A DNA stretch of 64,000 bases from Piper betle (taxonomy: Eukaryota; Streptophyta; Magnoliopsida; Piperales; Piperaceae): positions 248,001 to 312,000 of the forward strand of contig JAURVB010013196.1 of NCBI GenBank assembly GCA_033002965.1, given 5' to 3'. Each line of letters opens with the position of its first letter. Position 1 is the first letter of the stretch. A program made the translations under genes and the position numbers. The notes under the pieces are model-generated. The model searched no databases. It had not been told where the DNA came from and saw only the letters and a program-made list of their open reading frames with translations. Positions 23,460-36,018 of this stretch are shown piece after piece.

Positions 23460-26040
23460 CTGACGCTGCTTTCCACTTGACCCACCGATCAAAACTCCCC
23501 TTTTCCCATGCCGCCATCGGAGACTATTGCCAGCTACTATGTTGCCATTTGTCTCCCTCACCTCCTACCCATTCCCTTATCTACCCTTCTTCCCATCTTC
23601 TTTTTCCTCCTTATTTTGGTTTGCCGCTGCCTCTGTTGGTTTCTTCGCCGCCGTAGGTGCGCCACCGCCTCCTTGCCACCGTTTGGTTAGTCGCCTCCAC
23701 CAACCTCTTCTTCCCTTCCCTTTCCCCGCTTTCCCTTACCATAATTGCCTTCTTCATTAGTCGATTGACCGACCACAATAGCATGCAGCTGGCCAATTGT
23801 AGGTAGTTTCGGCACCGGCCAAATGCCCAGCCCTCTACCTCCCTCTTCCTCCTACCCTAGCCCTAACCTCCCTTCCCTTGCCAGCCAATTTGCACGACTG
23901 TCACCCTTGGCACTCTCGGCCGGTGCGATAGCCGCCACCGCCATCGCCGATTTGAGTTAGAATCACTAAGACGTTTATCGGTTCTCAAATTATAAATTTT
24001 TAATTTATTTTGATCATTATGCATGTCCTTCATTTTTTAGGAGTTTGTGATTTTGTTAATGTATTTATTTTGTAATTTCACGATAATTGTCCTTGATTAA
24101 TAAATTTCTTATATAAATTAACGATTGACAATGATTAATGATAACTTAAATATTTGATTATGAAACTACATATATATTAGATGATAATTGAAACTGTGGA
24201 GTAGGTATTAATTTATAATTGTATGAGTTAATTATCCAGTTGTTGAGAAAGTTAATTCAGAATGATGTTTGACATGAGATGATGATAAGTTAGAAATTGT
24301 AATGTAGTCACCTAGTTAAAAGTAATGATAAGAAGATTTTAGATTGTTAATTGTTAATTTAATTCATTTGTTGAATGTTTGATATTGATGTTAGTAATTA
24401 TAATATTCTTGATTAGATAATGAAATACATGCATTAATTTCACACACGTGTAGGCATTAGTGTTTAGTTGTAATATATAGGTACAGAGTTGGAACTCGTT
24501 GCCTAGGTACGCGACCTTGGAGCTTTTACCAAGTTCATTTAAGACTTGTTCCCTGCTTTTCGGTTTACTCTATTATGGTTTGATTTATTATTTGCAGGAT
24601 AAGTTAAGTGGTGTTTTATTGGATCCCACTTAATTTGCGTCATTTAGCCGATAGCTTCTTGGATTAATAACCCTCGAGGATGAAATCCCTCAAGTCTGAT
24701 TACGAAAACAAGATCCACTGCAAATTGCCTTTGGGCCTATAATAATAAATCCTTTCCGAGGCATACATATAATTTTATCAAGTTTTTAGTGAGATGATAG
24801 ATGATGAAAACGACTTGCACGTACCATGAGCTGGCACACATGCCAGTTACAACGGGCTTTGGATTAGTGAAATGGTTGTTCTATTCTCGATGAATCCTGA
24901 CAACTTTGTGTTTTGAGTTATTAACACTCAGAGAAACATAGAGGTTTATATATACTATTTAGTACATCGCACATCGAGATATGTGGTTTAAAGGGTATTA
25001 AAAGCGACTGCCTGAGAGTATTTGGCCTTCGTGCTCAGGCCATGAGAAATATGGAGAAAGTGAAAGGGCTTAAGATACAATGGTAGTCCTAATGGATAAA
25101 AAGAAACATAAAAAATGCCAAGAGAGATATTAGTTCATGATGTTGTTGGGTCCACGACCTGATAGCTCCCCAGTAGACGCCCTTATGAGAGTTTAGCAAA
25201 AGATATATATGATTTTTTAAAAACGAGAGTTAGTTCTCATTGGTCAGCTTGTTATAGTTATTTCTGGATCAGTAACACTTGTTACTGATGGCTTTTATTA
25301 TATATGTAGGTGATAATTAAGAGTTTAATATGTTAGCCTGGACGGAAGAGCAGTGACCGCTATACAAACCTGATGCGAAATGTGTTTGATATAATATATG
25401 ATTTTGGTTATTATGTATTATGATGTGATATATTGTATTGTATTGAAATGAATTAAAACTGTTGAGAATGTTCTAACAATGTGATAGAGGAAAGATCTGT
25501 AACATTGGTTGAAATGAATTAAAACTGTTGAGAATGTTCTAACAATGTGATAGAGGAAAGATCTGTAAAATTGGTTAAGGCCTACTTATAAGTGTGATTT
25601 TGTGATGTTATAATAGATTTGATAGATAAAACAAATAGATAGGTTAAGTCACAATTCATGTTTTGGATATTGTTACGATGAAAACTATTAAGTACTATAA
25701 AATGAGTTATTGTGTATGGAATGTTGTTTATAGATATATATAATGTTGTTTTGATAGGTTGACCTATTATTTCACTTTTAGGGAAAACTCTAATTGTTTT
25801 AAAGTTAGAAATTTTATCGATTTTATTGTGGTTGTTTTTTAGTGTGAATTATTTGTCATTACATTCACATAGAATCATATTATGTTCTAAATATTCCATA
25901 CATGTATAACAAAATTTATTTTTTATCTTAAGATGTTAAAATAAATCTATTCGGGTTAGATCCAGGCTAGCAGATTTAATCGGGTAACCCATAATATTTT
26001 TATTCAATTTGCGAGTGAGCCAAACTTTGGGTGTCACAGT
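23460..26040 (-). mobile_element. Possible LTR or LTR-retrotransposon remnant
   Basis: The right edge read on the minus strand begins TGTGACACCCAAAG, a start common for long LTRs of plant Ty3/gypsy elements, and the interior mixes AT-rich sequence with conserved-looking GC-richer patches (about 24480-24560, 24600-24720) without ORFs. A C-rich block at 23490-23950 encodes only low-complexity frames. A 66-bp tandem duplication lies inside. I did not find a matching second LTR, primer-binding site or target duplication, so this may be a solo LTR, a large non-autonomous element or simply unclassified repeat. Left bound uncertain. Confidence 0.3.
25443..25574. repeat. 66-bp tandem duplication
   Basis: Two adjacent 66-bp units (25443-25508 and 25509-25574) differ at a single base near their ends (C versus A). 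Such identity indicates a recent event. Confidence 0.9.
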
Positions 26041-27830
26041 GGACAGACATTTTTTAATCCGTTATATTTAAGGAAAGAGTTAATGACCAAGAGAACAAGA
26101 AGAAACATCAAAAATAAATGTCCACTGTTGCCTCTATCCGAATCTTATTGTAAGATTGCATGCTTAATTAATCAACCCTCTTGACACTCCACGCTGCTAG
26201 TCAATTTTATGCATGGTCCCTCCTCTCGCGGTCTCATGTTTTCACGTCAAATGTTGAATGCATTCTTCATAAAAATTGTAATAAAAGCTATTGCCCAGTT
26301 GCCAGAAGTGAAGGAGAGAATATTTAGCTAAGGTGGCGGTTTTAAGGCTTAGTCGTCTGTAACGAATACAGCCGGAAAAGAAGACCTCTTCCAATTTCTG
26401 GTTGACAAGAATACATTCGATATATGTATGTGAATGGTGAACTCAAACAAACAAAGCTTTGTACCTATGTTCAACCTTCAAAATTGGTTGCGAAAATTTG
26501 CAAGTGGGTATGAAAAGATCTTCAATTTTCTTAATCTATAACCATCACGTATTAAGACATCTGATAATCAACCATGCATATTGTGAGTGGCTTGCTACCA
26601 AACAGAAAATAAATACAGTACAGAGCCTGTTATCATACTTCTTTTGTGAACATGTTTGTGTCATTAATTTTTACATCTTATAAATTTTGTTAGGGATGTT
26701 CATGGTTTCATTGACAGTTTGTAGATGATAATTTATAAAAACAACCTCACTAATCAGAAAACAAAACTGTTAGCATTAGAAATTCCTAGCTTGTGGATCC
26801 ACCAAAATCAAATTGCAAGGACTAAGGCCAGACAAATGAGAGAGAAGAGGTCTGGTTTTGGCAGGTGGGGGAACAAAGGCCTCACAACCTCACGAGGATG
26901 CTATCCTCTTGGCTCTCAGAACCGATTGCATGTTAGTACTCAATTTTCAGCCCACCTGCAACATATGATGAACTGGTTTGAAAAGATACTCCTGCACATT
27001 TTTTTATTAAAAAAAGCAAAGTCAAAATTAATATTCATGTTCTTGATCTTCTTTTCCTATTTTATGGCTGTTGTTAGTTCCTTGTCATTTTTTCTTTTAA
27101 ATAGTTTTTTTCTTTATTTCAACTTTAGACATGGATGGTATTAGCCACATACGTATTCAGTTAGTATTAGAATATTGTATGTATGTACAACGTATGATGA
27201 ATGATCGAGGATTGAATTCTTAAAAAGATCTGCAAACCCAATCATTCAACGGCGGTTGGTTGGATGATATTGTCTATTTAGTACGGTTTTAAAATTAATG
27301 GACAATAATCACTATTTAATTATTTTTGTCAAAGACAGAGTCAAAAGATATTGGAGTGAAAACTTAATCCGGCCAAAAAGGTGGAAACTAGAAAGTGACC
27401 ATTTTTGTTTATTAATCAATTGGACCAAACATTTTCTTTTTTTAACTATAATCAAATGTGTGCTTATATTATTTTTTATGATAAATATTATAACTCTTTA
27501 GTAACATGCTTATCACACAACTTGGACAAAAACATGTTTGTCACATGTAACTATTAAAAAAATTCAGTTTTGAAAAAAATAAATTAAAAAACTCATATTA
27601 AATGTTTTTTTCCAAAATGCAGCTAAAATAATAATCTCAAATACAAATCTACTATATAGTAGTTTGTTGTACGCTCAATATAACAAGTAAGCCAAAATAT
27701 GTTAATTATTAAAATTAATTGAAACAAATTATTATAATAATATAATTTTAATAAATTTAAATTCATACAAAATCTCAAAAAAAAAGAAGTGCCAAAATTG
27801 ACAGGGAAAAATTATAAAAGTTGCCATTTT
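26041..27830. other. Intergenic DNA upstream of the WNK gene
   Basis: No gene is supported. The longest open frame (26725-27144) has neither a recognisable motif nor coding-like composition at its C-terminal half, which is a Phe/Leu run from T-rich DNA. The stretch from about 27480 to 27800 is very AT-rich and leads into the GC-rich WNK leader. Confidence 0.45.
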
Positions 27831-28290
27831 TGTTTTCCGGCGATCCCGATTGCCCCCACCTCGGATCGTCGGAGCTCACCGGAGCAAGCTCTCTTCGGCG
27901 GTAAAGATCGCAACTTTCCGGCGAGGCAGTGAAGGTTAGGGAAGGTCGGTGAAGCGGTCATGGGCGTGGGACTGGGAGTGTGAAGTGGAGCAATCATGGC
28001 GACAACGAGGGTCCGTTGGGTTTGTTCTTTTTTGTCCTTGGGAGGGACTTGTGGTCGGTACCCGACGCAGCGATGGCCGTGTATTTGAGGTTGGAGGGGA
28101 GGAGCAGCAGAAAAGGCGTGTCCTTTTACCTTCTCTCTTCGCCTTTCTTCGTTGCTTGATTGCCGTCTTTTTTGTTTCCTGTATCTGATTTGGGCGCTCC
28201 GACCATCTCTTCTTCGTTTTTTGTTTCTGATTTTGTGTGGAAATTGCGGTTGCGGGGAGTTTGTGGTTTTGTGATTGGGCGGCATTTCCG
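27831..28290 (+). promoter_or_regulatory. WNK 5' leader
   Basis: An abrupt GC-rich block starts near 27835 and runs to the WNK start codon, typical of a plant 5' UTR for a kinase gene. It contains several short upstream ATGs (for example at 27949), which could lower translation. No intron within it is certain. Confidence 0.45.
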
Positions 28291-31138
28291 ATGATGGTTG
28301 GAGGTGAAGTTGAGCAGGACCGGAGCGAGTTCGTCGAAGTCGATCCGACGGGAAGATACGGCCGGGTATGCAAAATTTGATTCTTTTGATCTTTTTTTGG
28401 TACAATTTTTAGTTTTTGCGGCAGTCGTTGGATTGAAGATTTGATTTTGTTGGGTGCAGTATAATGAGATTCTTGGCAAAGGTGCTTCAAAGACGGTGTA
28501 TGATCTCAATCTCGTCTGCTTTCGTTTTTTTGTTCGGTGTTCAAGTTCGATCTGATTGTGTTTTTGTTGGGGTGTTTGCAGGTACCGAGCGTTTGATGAG
28601 TATGAGGGGATCGAGGTGGCGTGGAACCAAGTCAAGCTCCATGATTTCCTCCAGAGCCCCGAAGATCTGGAGCGGCTTTACTGTGAAATTCTCCTCCTCA
28701 AGACGCTAAGGCATAAAAACATCATGAAGTTCTACACTTCCTGGGTTGACACTGCCCATCGGCGCATCAATTTTGTGACCGAGATGTTCACCTCGGGTAC
28801 TCTGAGGCAGTAAGTGCCCCCCCCCCTCCCTGATACTTCGATGTCTACTATGTTTGGTAGCAGTTGTACAACTTGGGTTTCATGATGTGGTGTTTATGAT
28901 GGCAGGTATAGGTTGAAACACAAGAGGGTTAACATAAGAGCAGTTAAGCACTGGTGTCGCCAGATATTGAGAGGCCTTTTGTATCTCCATAGTCATGACC
29001 CGCCTATTATACATAGAGATCTCAAGTGTGACAACATCTTCGTTAATGGACACCAAGGGGAAGTCAAGATTGGGGATCTCGGCCTTGCTGCAATCTTGCG
29101 GAACTCCCATGCTGCTCACTGTGTTGGTGAGTGTGTTCACATCCTTAGATCTGATTAATTTTTTTAGTTTTTTTTTCCAGATTGTCTCTCTTGTCTGTTA
29201 GGCTAGATGTTGAAATGTTAATATTGATTAATTGAGATGCTTAATTTATTTCTTGATGTGATGGAAGTAGTTTGTGGTTTTAGGCACGCCAGAGTTTATG
29301 GCACCAGAGGTATACCAAGAGGAATACAACGAGCTTGTTGATATTTATTCCTTTGGGATGTGTTTGTTAGAAATGGTGACCTTTGAATATCCATACAGTG
29401 AATGCACTCATCCTGCTCAGATTTACAAGAAAGTGATTTCTGTAAGGATCCCATTTCTTTTAATTAAACCTGATTTTTTCATGTGGAAGGTGGATTGCTT
29501 TTCCTGATATTATAGTTACAGGGAAAAAAACCAGAAGTATTCTACAAGGTAAAGAATCCAGAAGTGAGAGAATTTATAGACAAGTGTTTGGTGGCCGCCT
29601 CCCACAGACTTTCTGCGAGGGAGCTATTGAAAGACCCTTTCTTACAAATTGACGAAAATGAGTTTGATTCAAGGTTGTTAGAGTACCATTGCGACATTTA
29701 TGATGGTAGCCCACTCTTGAGTCGACCATTTTATACCCCCCATCTTAGCATAAGTTCCTTGATTACTGGCCATTCCAATCATGATACTGAAAATGGATGG
29801 GGCTTCGATGGGGCTGGAAGTGAACATAATGGGATTGAAATATTCAGTAGAGAAGATGATGATGAGCATTCCAAAGATCATATATCTATTAAAGGAAAGC
29901 GAGGAGATAATGATGGCATCTTTTTACGACTTAGAATTGCAGATAAGGAAGGCAAGTTTGGCTATTATTTTACTTATATTATTTTCTATTACTCTTTTGC
30001 AACTTATCTAGCCTTTCAATTGTTCTTTCTATTGTACAATGAAATTGGTAATTAAAGACAATGATCTATTTGCAGGTCGGGTGAGGAATATTTACTTCCC
30101 ATTTGATATACACATGGATACTGCTTTGAGTGTTGCAACTGAAATGGTTGCTGAACTAGATATAACTGATCAAGATGTGACTAAAATAGCTGAAATGATA
30201 GATGGGGAAATATCTGCCCTTGTGCCTGATTGGGAGCCTGGACCTGGATTTGAAGATGCATCACCTGGATATTGTCACCATTGTCACTCAACTGGTTCAT
30301 CAAACAGATCACTCTTTGATTTCATATCCTCAAAGAATGGAAATGGCAAAAACGTTTTTCAGTGCACTCGACTTGAATGTGCTGCTACACACGGTCGTTT
30401 TGAAGAGATCACTTATCAAGTTGAAGGATCTGAGCAATGTGTGACAGAAGGACCACCTGTAGTCTCAAGCCAATCAGATGGTATGCACTATGCAGATATT
30501 TGGGCTCAACATGAATCTGCAGATATGGCTTCAGAAGAATCAGATGTAGTTCATTCGGATGAAGAAAGTGACAATTTAGATCCGTCAACCTCTGGCAAAG
30601 GCAATACCATGAAAGATTTTTTGAGAACAAAGAATTTGCTGCAAGAAAATCCTTGCACCATAGGCGTTGCCATTCAATTGATCATCTCAGTTCGACCAAC
30701 ATGTTATCATCTAAAGATAACATATGTAGTGGTTACGAGAATGACATTCGACAAGAATTAGGTTGGCTTAAAGCCAAAATGGATGATTGAGATCATGAAC
30801 CTCGACAGTATTGCAAAGGAGAGGAGTGCAGTGTAGATAACACAAACATGGTTGATCACCTCATAACTTTTCCAATTCATGAAGAGGCAAGCACCTCCCC
30901 ACTGAATTGTTTAGCTTCAGGGATGCATTTTTCACACTATCCTATTTCTTCTGACAACAACGTTCATGAGAGTGGCACCCCTGTTTTGGAGATCCAAAGT
31001 GTCTATGATCGTGGGGTGAGCCAGACTCATGAAAACAGTCCGGACTATGTGTTCACCGCCAAAAGCTTCTATGCAGGTGCTCTTCCACCGTCCCTATGCA
31101 GATCAAGGTCACTGCCAGTTGATGCCATTGAAGTATAA
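28291..31138 (+). CDS. WNK-family serine/threonine protein kinase (WNK1-like), broken C-terminal region
   Basis: Exons 28291-28365, 28460-28497, 28582-28809, 28906-29126, 29284-29441, 29522-29951 and 30076 onward join in phase. The kinase domain starts at about residue 20 ([20 protein letters not shown]). The catalytic Lys sits in strand 2 (GASKTVYRAFD) and the usual subdomain II position reads EVAWNQV, the WNK hallmark. HRDLKCDN and IGDLGLA are present. The post-kinase OSR-like domain reads [20 protein letters not shown]. Intron 6 uses a GC donor. The first frame gives 611 residues ending at 30761, but from about 30645 the +1 frame carries family sequence ([27 protein letters not shown]), then an in-frame TGA at 30788, then an open frame to [11 protein letters not shown] at 31138, the conserved WNK C terminus. 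Plant WNKs act in clock, flowering and osmotic signalling. The kinase half is intact; only the tail is in doubt. Confidence 0.88.
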
Positions 31139-33001
31139 TCTGACGGTCTTAATCACACTTTTTGATTATATTGAGTCATCCTCAAGGCATCTATGATACC
31201 ATCTTGAGTAGTACATAAAAAATGAGGATCATCTCCATTTTCCGGGGTGAGATGCAGCTGGTATTACAATTGGAACACCTACCATGTCACTCCAGCACAC
31301 TATTGTTCAAAAGTTGAATTCCTCTGGGCCGATATTATATCTTCGGCTTCTGTGTAGACTTTAATGTACATTATTTCAAATTACAGATCAAGAAAAACAG
31401 TTGCCCAGGTCTTTGCCTTTGTACATGGTGGCTTGGCTATGTGTTACTTTACTAGTAACTACTATGAATGAACCTTGGCTTGGCAAGCATCAAACGTGAA
31501 GCAATGCACATTCACCCGAGTTTGGTAAAGGTCACAAGTTTGTGTGGCTAGATGTCAGTTGTTGGTTGGCGACAGAGAATTTCCCTCTTTTAGCTCGTGA
31601 GCAGAGGTGGAAAGACGCGTCTTTCCATCCCCAATCTTAACTTTTTTAAAGTCAGACGTCTAGGTTGATCTGCCGTCGAAAACTATAATTGGAATACATA
31701 TTTGGCCATTATTGACGAAATACACAACAGGTGCACTTTTCTTGGTCACCGTCGAAAATAGCATCCTCGAAAAGAGGAAGGGCCAAGAATCAAGATTGTG
31801 AAACGCAATTGAGTTTATGTAGATGGTCAGTTCATATATATGCCAGCAAGCACGGCGACTAAGTGCTTCATATTCTACTCGAATATTAAAAATTATGGGC
31901 TACTTGGGCGGTGTTTTGAAGAAGATACAATTTGGAAAAGATAAAAGTGGCTGTTGGATGACCTTCTAGTTCCATGGCCGGTTGGATGGGAAAATCATGG
32001 AGCAAAAGTTCCAGAGTTGGGAAAGTAATCATGGATGGAGATGGATGGGCCACTTCCAAAGTTCCGAGACATCAATCACCATCATTTGACTTTCCAAATC
32101 CACAAACGACCCTAATTAAAACCCCGTGGCTCCTCTCTTAAGTAGGGGCAACAACCATTGTGTTGTCCAAAAGTAACCAAGGCATGCTGTTAGCTTGAAA
32201 CAATTTAGGATACTTTTTGCATGTTAATGCAACAACAATATAATCCACGAAAGCAGAAATTCTTGTCTTTCTCTTGTATCCTTCTTTTGCTGGTGCATCA
32301 CTTCTCACACGGGCGGTAAAATTTTTACTCATGCATGCATGCCCACAAAACACTTACAAACACGTACGTACTCCCCCATTTTTTAGAATATTTTCAGTTA
32401 ATTTGCAGCGTAACGTCCACGTGGTTTTCGGTGCACATATCTTGAGGAAGGTGCTCTAAGTCTTCAACTATTTCTGTTGCTGGACATGGTTTTATCAAGG
32501 CAATATAACTGCTCAACGTTATCATACCCATCCCCACGTAACAAAAAACAGTTAAATGAAACAATGCAGTTCAATCTTGATTTAAACACGCAATTAAATG
32601 AAGTTAATCACTTATTCTTACGATGTGAAACATTGGTTTAGGAGCTTCCTGAATCAACTAACAGCTAACACCTTGCAACATGATACTGTACTAATCTTAA
32701 TAATCCTATTTTAAGATTTCGTCTTTCATGTCGTTTTTCGTTTTCGACTAATTAACAACTGCAAAGCCCAAAATCTTCCCCTCAATTTTTTTCACGAGCT
32801 AAAAATTATGACCCAATTGTGGGCCTTCAAAAAAGCCCAACCCAAAAAGCCCAAACAAGAAGCCCATTTACATTCGTCTTCTCCAATCATACCCCGAGTC
32901 TCTTGGAACGCGACCATCCATGGCCGCGCTCCCTTCTCCTCCCCCACCCTGACGTCTGCCTTCGTATCTCCGGCGACGGCGACGGCGGCGGGCCGGCGGA
33001 G
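31139..33001. other. WNK 3' flank, spacer and leader of the small-protein gene
   Basis: 3' UTR-like sequence extends to about 31400. The rest is intergenic with no supported gene; 32870-33001 is GC-rich and serves as leader of the gene at 33002. Confidence 0.5.
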
Positions 33002-33298
33002 ATGGTGTTCAGCAGCCCCTTGGTGGTGGGCGTGGCCGCCGTCTCGGCCCACCTGTGCCAGTACATAGCGTGCAATCCTCAACGATTGTCCGCCGATGAC
33101 GTTCTCCAACTGCTCTGCTGCCTCCCCCTCCGCCATCTCCGCCGCCTCGCGCTCTGCCTCTGGTCCTTCTTCTGCTTCCCGGGGCCGGCTGATTACTACC
33201 CGGACTCCGACTCCTCGTCGCCCCCTGTGTACTACTACTCCTCGGCTTCTTCGTCGTCGGGATCGGACTACGGCTCCGACTACTCCCACTCCGATTGA
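33002..33298 (+). CDS. Small plant protein with hydrophobic N-terminal half and Ser/Tyr/Asp tail
   Basis: A single open frame of 98 residues starting at the ATG at 33002. I prefer it to the longer frame from 32819 because the added part is Pro/Arg-rich with leader-like composition, while MVFSSPLVVGVAAVSAHLCQ begins a hydrophobic, Cys-containing segment. Residues 1-60 hold two hydrophobic stretches (VVGVAAVSAHLCQYIA and LALCLWSFFCF) separated by LSADDVLQLLCCLPLRHLRR, suggesting membrane association. The last 35 residues are almost only Ser, Tyr, Asp, Pro and Gly (YYPDSDSSSPPVYYYSSASS). Intact small plant proteins of this type exist but have no known role that I can state. High GC content contrasts with the flanks. 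Confidence 0.6.
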   Translation: MVFSSPLVVGVAAVSAHLCQYIACNPQRLSADDVLQLLCCLPLRHLRRLALCLWSFFCFPGPADYYPDSDSSSPPVYYYSSASSSSGSDYGSDYSHSD

Positions 33299-33366
33299 TA
33301 TGTTGCCCTCGTTGACTCTCCTCCCCCACCTGGTGATTCCTCTATCTTGGATGTGATTTGTGTGCG

Positions 33367-34035
33367 TGAATGAGCTTGATTGGTTGTTTGAGGATTTGGG
33401 GTTGAATTTTGTGGTTGTTTGTCTTGGATTGGATTGAAAGTTTGGTGCTTTTGCTTTGTATTGTATGCAATGGGCGAAAATTGTTTCAGTTCTCAAATGC
33501 GTTAAAGCATTTCTCGTTTCAAAGATTATTCATGTTTATGAATGATCTTGATTGATTTTGTCCGGGAATTTGGGTTTGAGTTTGGTAGTTGTCTGAGTTG
33601 GATTCAATTGAAAGTTGGTGCTCTATTCTTTGTGTTCGCTGGAATCGTCAAAATTGTTCCGTACTTTTGAATGCTTTAACATTTCTTTTTTCTATATGAT
33701 TTATGTTTATGATGAGCTTGAATGATTGTATGAGGGATTTGGTGATCGTCTGTCTTTGGATGAATTGAAATTTTGGTGCTTTTTCTTTTGCCTTGGGAGG
33801 AATAGGCAAAATTGTTTCGTAATATTGGTTGACACATGCTGACATTCCCTTTTTTTATGTGTATGATTCATGTTCATGAATGAACTTGATTGGTTGTATG
33901 AGGAATTGAGTTTGAATTTGGTAATTGTTCATCTTGGGTTGAATTGGAAGTTTGGTTCTTTTTTTTCCCAAGCGAAGTTTGGTGCTTTTCTATACTATTG
34001 ATGGACACTTTAATGCTATAACATTTGTTGGATGT
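33367..34035. repeat. Degenerate ~171-bp tandem array, four units
   Basis: Unit starts are at about 33367, 33538, 33709 and 33876 (periods 171, 171, 167). Each begins near ATGAATGAGCTTGATTGGTT and contains, in order, GGATTTGGGTTTGA-like, TTGGATT(G/C)AATTGAAAGTTTGGTGCT-like, CAAAATTGTTTC-like and AATGC.TTAACATTTC-like blocks. The units have diverged considerably, so the array is old. It starts about 70 bp after the stop of the small-protein gene, so at least the first unit probably lies in its 3' UTR. Confidence 0.8.
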
Positions 34036-36018
34036 ATGATATTTTCTGTTGTGGTACGCTTGATGTGATCACACCGCCTTGAACAATTGATCTGTCTGCC
34101 TGTTTGCTTATTTCCAGAGCGTGTTTGATTATTCTTATTTTAGTATCTATGTATGTATATATATACTTCTGGGTTTGCTAAAATGCATAGAAATGTCTCC
34201 TTCATCGAATTATCAATCTTGTTTATATTGTTAAAAGAATGATCACCTCCGTATGACAAAAGTCAATCAGGTCATCTTCATCTCACGCAATGTAGTAGAA
34301 GGTGAGGTCGCGGTCATGATGCTCGAGATAATGTTATATTGGTGCTTGCATTCTTTCACGGTTGATTCTCGTTCAATTGGCACCAGCAACTCTTTTAATT
34401 GCGCTTACTTGTTACTTCAAGATGTCATGTTTCATTATATTTGGTAAAGCTTTAATAATTTCAATACAGACAGTAATTGTTGGTTCTGCTGATTGTTTGC
34501 ATAAGTTGCGGATTGTTGTTTTCTCTGCTCTTGGTTGCTCTTGGGGTTTCTCTACGAGTGTTTAAAGTCTTAACTCGTGTTGAAATAACTATGCATTGTC
34601 AGGATGATATGAGAGAGCTGCTGTTTTACGCTTTTAATTGATGATCTTGCATTTGAACCTTATTGCCGCAATGTACTATACTAATAGATGCATGTCGACA
34701 TGGAACGGCCTTAAGAAAGAGATTATGTTTTGTCAGGGTTCAACAACACTCCCATTTACATACAGATATATTTAATCTCATGTCAGCGTTGATGTTATGT
34801 TGTGTCTTCTCTATCTTGCTTTTGAACGTATCCGTGTCCTTTCTCATGTATCCTCGATGTGATTTGTTTTCTTGTATTGAACTACATATGTTCATAATAG
34901 TTTGAATGTATTGTAAATTTAACTCTTGCGATTGCTTGTATTCAAATGATAATTATATCTTTTACTTGAATGAAAGAAAAAATGTTGCATATATGGTGCT
35001 TTTTTTTTTCAGTTGGCTTTTTGGTGTGAGCTTTTGGTTTGGTTTCTTTTCATGTAATGCTCACCTTTCAGATTGTAGTTGTCAGCTGAGAATGAAGCGT
35101 TTATGAACGGAAATAGATATCCTTTACTCAGATGTAGCCATTGAATACTTTCTTGGCTAACTTGAACTATGATCATGATGTATATATATATTATGCAATC
35201 CGTTTATATTGTTAAACCACCACTTATAAAGTTTTTATCATTGTTTTTTTTTAAAAAAGCCCAACTAATTAACCCGATTAAAAAGTTAAAATATTGCTGT
35301 GGCTCCGCGTAAGAGCCATACGTCAACACAAAGAGAGGCTGCCCAGGTTGAGCAACTGACAATTCCTCCAACCACCAACTTTTTCTAGGCTTGGATGAAT
35401 ATTATTTTGGTCAGCTGTCAACCACGTCCTGATTGCTAACTCGTTCTTTTTCTTTTGACTTGATCTCATTAAAGATTCAAGAACATATAACCTTTTCAAT
35501 TCGTGTAATTTCGAATGGTAAAATTTTAATTTTCATGGCCGGATGTTATTTTGGAAGCTGATCCTCGTAAATAACTTGTACGTAATGCTGGAAAAAAACT
35601 GCCCGTAAAAATTGTATGCAAGAATCGCTTCGAGGAAACTGTATAGAGGAGCATTTTTGAGCTCCCCTTGATAACAAATCTTACAAAACCTGGTGCCTAA
35701 AATCTTATTTTTTACTTCCCCAATAATACAAACTTTTGCATGGATCCAAAGCTTTTAAAAATGTACATGCGAGTAAAATGTGCTGTGTAAGAAAAAGAAA
35801 ATTTCACTTTAGAACAGTCGAAAAAATGAATTAGACAAGAAACGAAGATGCACTTAATCGGGAATTAAAGGTGTGCGCTCCGCTCCGATTGCTTGATTCA
35901 TTATCTGGACGTATTGAAGATGTTTATATTTTCCTATGGAAGGTATAGCAAATTTACATAATTATAAATAAAATTACTTTCAGTAGTCACGCTACGGATA
36001 AAATAGACAGTTAAATCT
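34036..36018. other. Intergenic DNA, tail-to-tail spacer
   Basis: T-rich on the + strand to about 35200, then AT-rich to the end of the ABC transporter gene on the opposite strand. The short frames at 34253-35106 are Phe/Leu/Cys-rich readings of T-rich DNA. No gene is supported. Confidence 0.5.

Noticed and set aside
26725..27144. 139-codon + frame in the spacer before WNK
   Set aside because: No motif; the C-terminal half is a Phe/Leu/Ser reading of T-rich DNA.
27812..28635. Overlapping minus-strand frames of 170-197 codons opposite the WNK leader
   Set aside because: Low-complexity Lys/Gln/Pro/Arg readings antisense to a GC-rich 5' leader; no family resemblance.
32792..33496. 234-codon minus-strand frame opposite the small-protein gene
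   Set aside because: Its Arg/Gly/Val/Glu-rich body is the complement of the GC-rich coding exon and leader.
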